A DNA stretch of 64,000 bases from Isochrysis galbana (taxonomy: Eukaryota > Haptophyta > Isochrysidales > Isochrysidaceae): the NCBI GenBank assembly GCA_018136815.1, contig CM030931.1:8730557-8794556 (forward strand), given 5' to 3'. A model generated the notes under the pieces. The model ran no database searches. It saw only the letters and a list, made by a program, of their open reading frames with translations, and was not told the DNA's origin. This document shows, piece by piece, positions 62,295-64,000 of the stretch. The position numbers and the translations under genes were made by a program. The number at the start of each line of letters is the position of its first letter. Within the stretch, counting starts at the first letter, position 1.

Positions 62295-62392
62295 TGTGCA
62301 GGGTCGCGCGCGCGGCGAGAGTATAAAGAAGTTTTTTTTATAGTTGGTCGCGATGGAGCGCGCTGGCGCCGGCGCGCCTCTCCTCTCCTTTA
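62295..62392 (+). mobile_element. Head-to-tail junction of two LINE-derivative ends
   Basis: Plus sense: GTCGCGCGCGCGGCGAGAGT, ATAAAGAAG and eight T, which is the 3' end of the element-C family. ATAGTTGGTCGCG and ATGGAGCGCGCTGGCGCCGG follow at once, which is its 5' end. The 5' palindrome lacks its first arm. No host DNA lies between the two ends. Confidence 0.65.
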
Positions 62393-62506
62393 TTTGTTGT
62401 ATTCAGGCCTTTTGGCATGAATATTTCGGCACGAGTACGAGCCGTCTTCGCTATATGCCGTCTTCTATGTTCGCCGTGGTCGCGCACGGCGTGCAGATTC
62501 GGTTTA

Positions 62507-62563
62507 TTTACATTTCACGGGGCATTTGTAAAAAAAACAACCAAACCTGAGGTTGCAGCCTCT
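62507..62563. repeat. Shared 60-bp repeat, third copy
   Basis: ATTTCACGGGGCATTTGTAA, A run, CAACCAAACCTGAGGTTGC, as at 9487-9545 and 23540-23600. Confidence 0.65.
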
Positions 62564-62568
62564 CAGTG

Positions 62569-62735
62569 ACAGCGACAGCGAGAGCGGCGGTGCGGTGCTC
62601 GCCGCGGCTGGGTGGTCTCCAGATGTAGCGAAGTGGGATAGCGACGAGAATACAGATGCCGAGGATGATTGGATGTGGATGGCGGACGAGGCAGTTGACC
62701 CAAGCGCCGATGTGATAAAGTTGCTAATTTCCTGA
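62569..62735 (+). CDS. Possible last exon of an acidic protein
   Basis: After an acceptor-like CCTCTCAG the frame reads SDSDSESGGAVLAAAGWSP, VAKWDSDENTDAEDDWMWMA and PSADVIKLLIS, with TGA at 62733-62735. Composition and codon style look protein-like, but no family or upstream exon is recognised. Confidence 0.3.
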
Positions 62736-63003
62736 TTGACGCGTGTGAACGTGAGAAAACACAATATACAATATCAATACCGTAAGCGTAGTATAGTAGA
62801 AGTAGAGAGAGAGAGTAGAGAGAGGAGACGCATGCAGCAGCCGTGGCTATAGATGTGTGAGTGCGTGCGCGCATGCGCGGGGGGCGCGCGCCGCGCGCCG
62901 CGCCGCGCACGCCCCTTAGAGGGGGCCTTTGTGGCCACAAAGGAGGGAGGGTTTGTTTGAAACACGGTGGCGGTGATAAACATAAACACTGTTTTTGACC
63001 TCC
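62736..63003. other. Non-coding DNA
   Basis: AGAGAG-rich and GCGCGC-rich DNA without recognised gene. Confidence 0.4.
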
Positions 63004-63712
63004 AAAAAAAAACCCTGTTCCTGTGTGTTTCACAGCTAGAAATTGTTCACGCGTCTAAGGTAAGAAATGCAGGTAACAGAACTGGGCCCCTCTGCATTCC
63101 CTTCCCCCCCCCCTCTGCTTCTGCACTTCACCCCCCTCTGCCTCTGCAGTTCCTCCCCCCCCTCCGGAGTCCCCCCCCCCCCTCCGCAGCTCTCTGTGTG
63201 CTGGATGCGCGCGCCATGGCCCCCTTCTGAGGGGCCCCTCGGGGCCCCCCAGAGGGCCAGCCAGGGCAGCTCAAGGGGCAGTGGAGGCGTGGGCAGTGGG
63301 TAGTGCCCCTGGCCTCTCCTGCCTCTCCCTCGCTCGCCTCGCTCGCCTCGCTCGCCCTGGGTGCCCTCTTGGCGGCCTTGGTGGTTTGTGGCTCAGTGGT
63401 GAAGGGGGGGGGTCAGTACGAGCGAGGGCCAGTGCAGGCGAGTGCGTGCGGCGCGCGGCGCGCGCTCGGCGAAGGTCTAGGCCAGAACGATGTCAGCTCA
63501 GCCCCTGACAGCAGGCAAGGGCGCGCTGAGGGCCTGAGGTTGCTTGTGCAGGCCCACCCAGGGGGTGTCTGCGAGGGAGAGATGGGGGCACGAGGCCCCC
63601 ATTGGCCTCCTACTTATGAAAGTAGTTTGAGGGGAGGAGGGGAGTCGAGCGAGTGGGGGGCGCGCGAGGCCCCCCTCCATCCTACATGGCGACCAATCAT
63701 AAGATTAGTTAG
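63004..63712 (-). mobile_element. Palindrome-capped LINE-derivative, T-tailed, ORF lost
   Basis: The left end has nine A on the plus strand (63004-63012), so T on the sense strand. The right end has the palindrome CAATCATAAGATTAG (63694-63708) and, on the minus strand, ATGGAGGGGGGCCTCGCG close behind. The interior resembles 27290-27690. Only a 60-codon frame follows the start. No target-site duplication is readable. Confidence 0.5.
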
Positions 63713-64000
63713 TTATTACAAGTTACAATTATGTGTGGAATGTGAACCCTTATGTCGGAGTGGCATCGGCAAAAAAGGGAAGCGAGGGTTTCAATCTCTT
63801 GCCAACAACTTGAAGCATGCGCCATAACACCTACACCCACAGCCATTGGCCGCCCTCTCAGAGAGGTGTGCGATCAGGGAGGAATACACCAGAGGAATGA
63901 GTTTGATCGACGGATTGTGATTCGCTACTCCTTTAATTGAGCGCATTCAATTTCCATGGCGGCATGGGCAGCCCCGCAGCGCACTCTCCTGTCCCTGTCG
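63713..64000. other. Right edge, no recognised feature
   Basis: Short frames only; nothing supported. Confidence 0.4.

Overview
The window reads as nuclear DNA of a single-celled alga with a complex (secondary) plastid. Genes have few, short GT-AG introns and lie close together on both strands. Coding DNA is GC-rich, and very long C/G homopolymers and CT/GA tracts are common. One nuclear gene encodes a plastid-type ribosomal protein L11 with a signal-peptide-plus-transit presequence. A haptophyte-like alga is my best guess; that is inference from style and gene content, not from a marker gene.

Host genes, left to right: a GT25-GT47 fusion glycosyltransferase (1-2718, 5' end outside); a JmjC/cupin protein (6493-8093, -) divergent from an Hsp20 gene with an inserted module (8261-8917, +); a DEK1-like calpain (10238-12516, -) with an in-frame TGA and an altered active-site residue; an FKBP anchored by a C-terminal membrane helix (17493-17978); plastid-type L11 (19860-20587, -); a cytochrome b561-type membrane protein frameshifted by an 8-bp tandem duplication (21244-21835, -); a Cys-rich repeat fragment (23118-23467); a J-domain protein (24735-25553); a mitochondrial carrier (29246-30289); a membrane-anchored nucleoside hydrolase (31363-33045, -); a kinase-like gene cut by a 100-N gap (33379-33996); SCO1 (36741-37631, -); a cyclophilin-like-fold protein (41084-41575); and a DNA ligase IV-type gene (43032-46819, -).

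More than half of the window is mobile DNA. The largest piece is a Ty3/Gypsy chromovirus fossil (47502-60167, -). It has an unusual pol region carrying a phage-type cytosine-methyltransferase-like domain, and it is arranged in a permuted order with an apparently identical 157-bp repeat at both ends. Two non-autonomous LINE derivatives (3656-5800 and 60168-62150) have clear target-site duplications of 18 and 17 bp, begin at their exact 5' end with a small palindrome, and end on the sense strand in an oligo-T run. At least five more 5' ends of this kind lie in the window, and their palindromes differ in sequence while keeping the pairing. DNA transposons include a pogo/Tc1-like element with TA target duplication (14637-17231) and its relic (28009-28545), hAT-type MITEs with 8-bp duplications (one holding a nested solo LTR with a 5-bp duplication), a 794-bp element with perfect 44-bp inverted ends, and a composite block with inverted repeats of about 170 bp (26836-28725). 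Several older LTR relics, minisatellites and microsatellites fill the remaining gaps.

The host genes do not form a pathway together; they look like an ordinary mix of housekeeping and organelle genes. The most novel content is the methyltransferase-bearing Gypsy element and the palindrome-capped, T-tailed LINE family.
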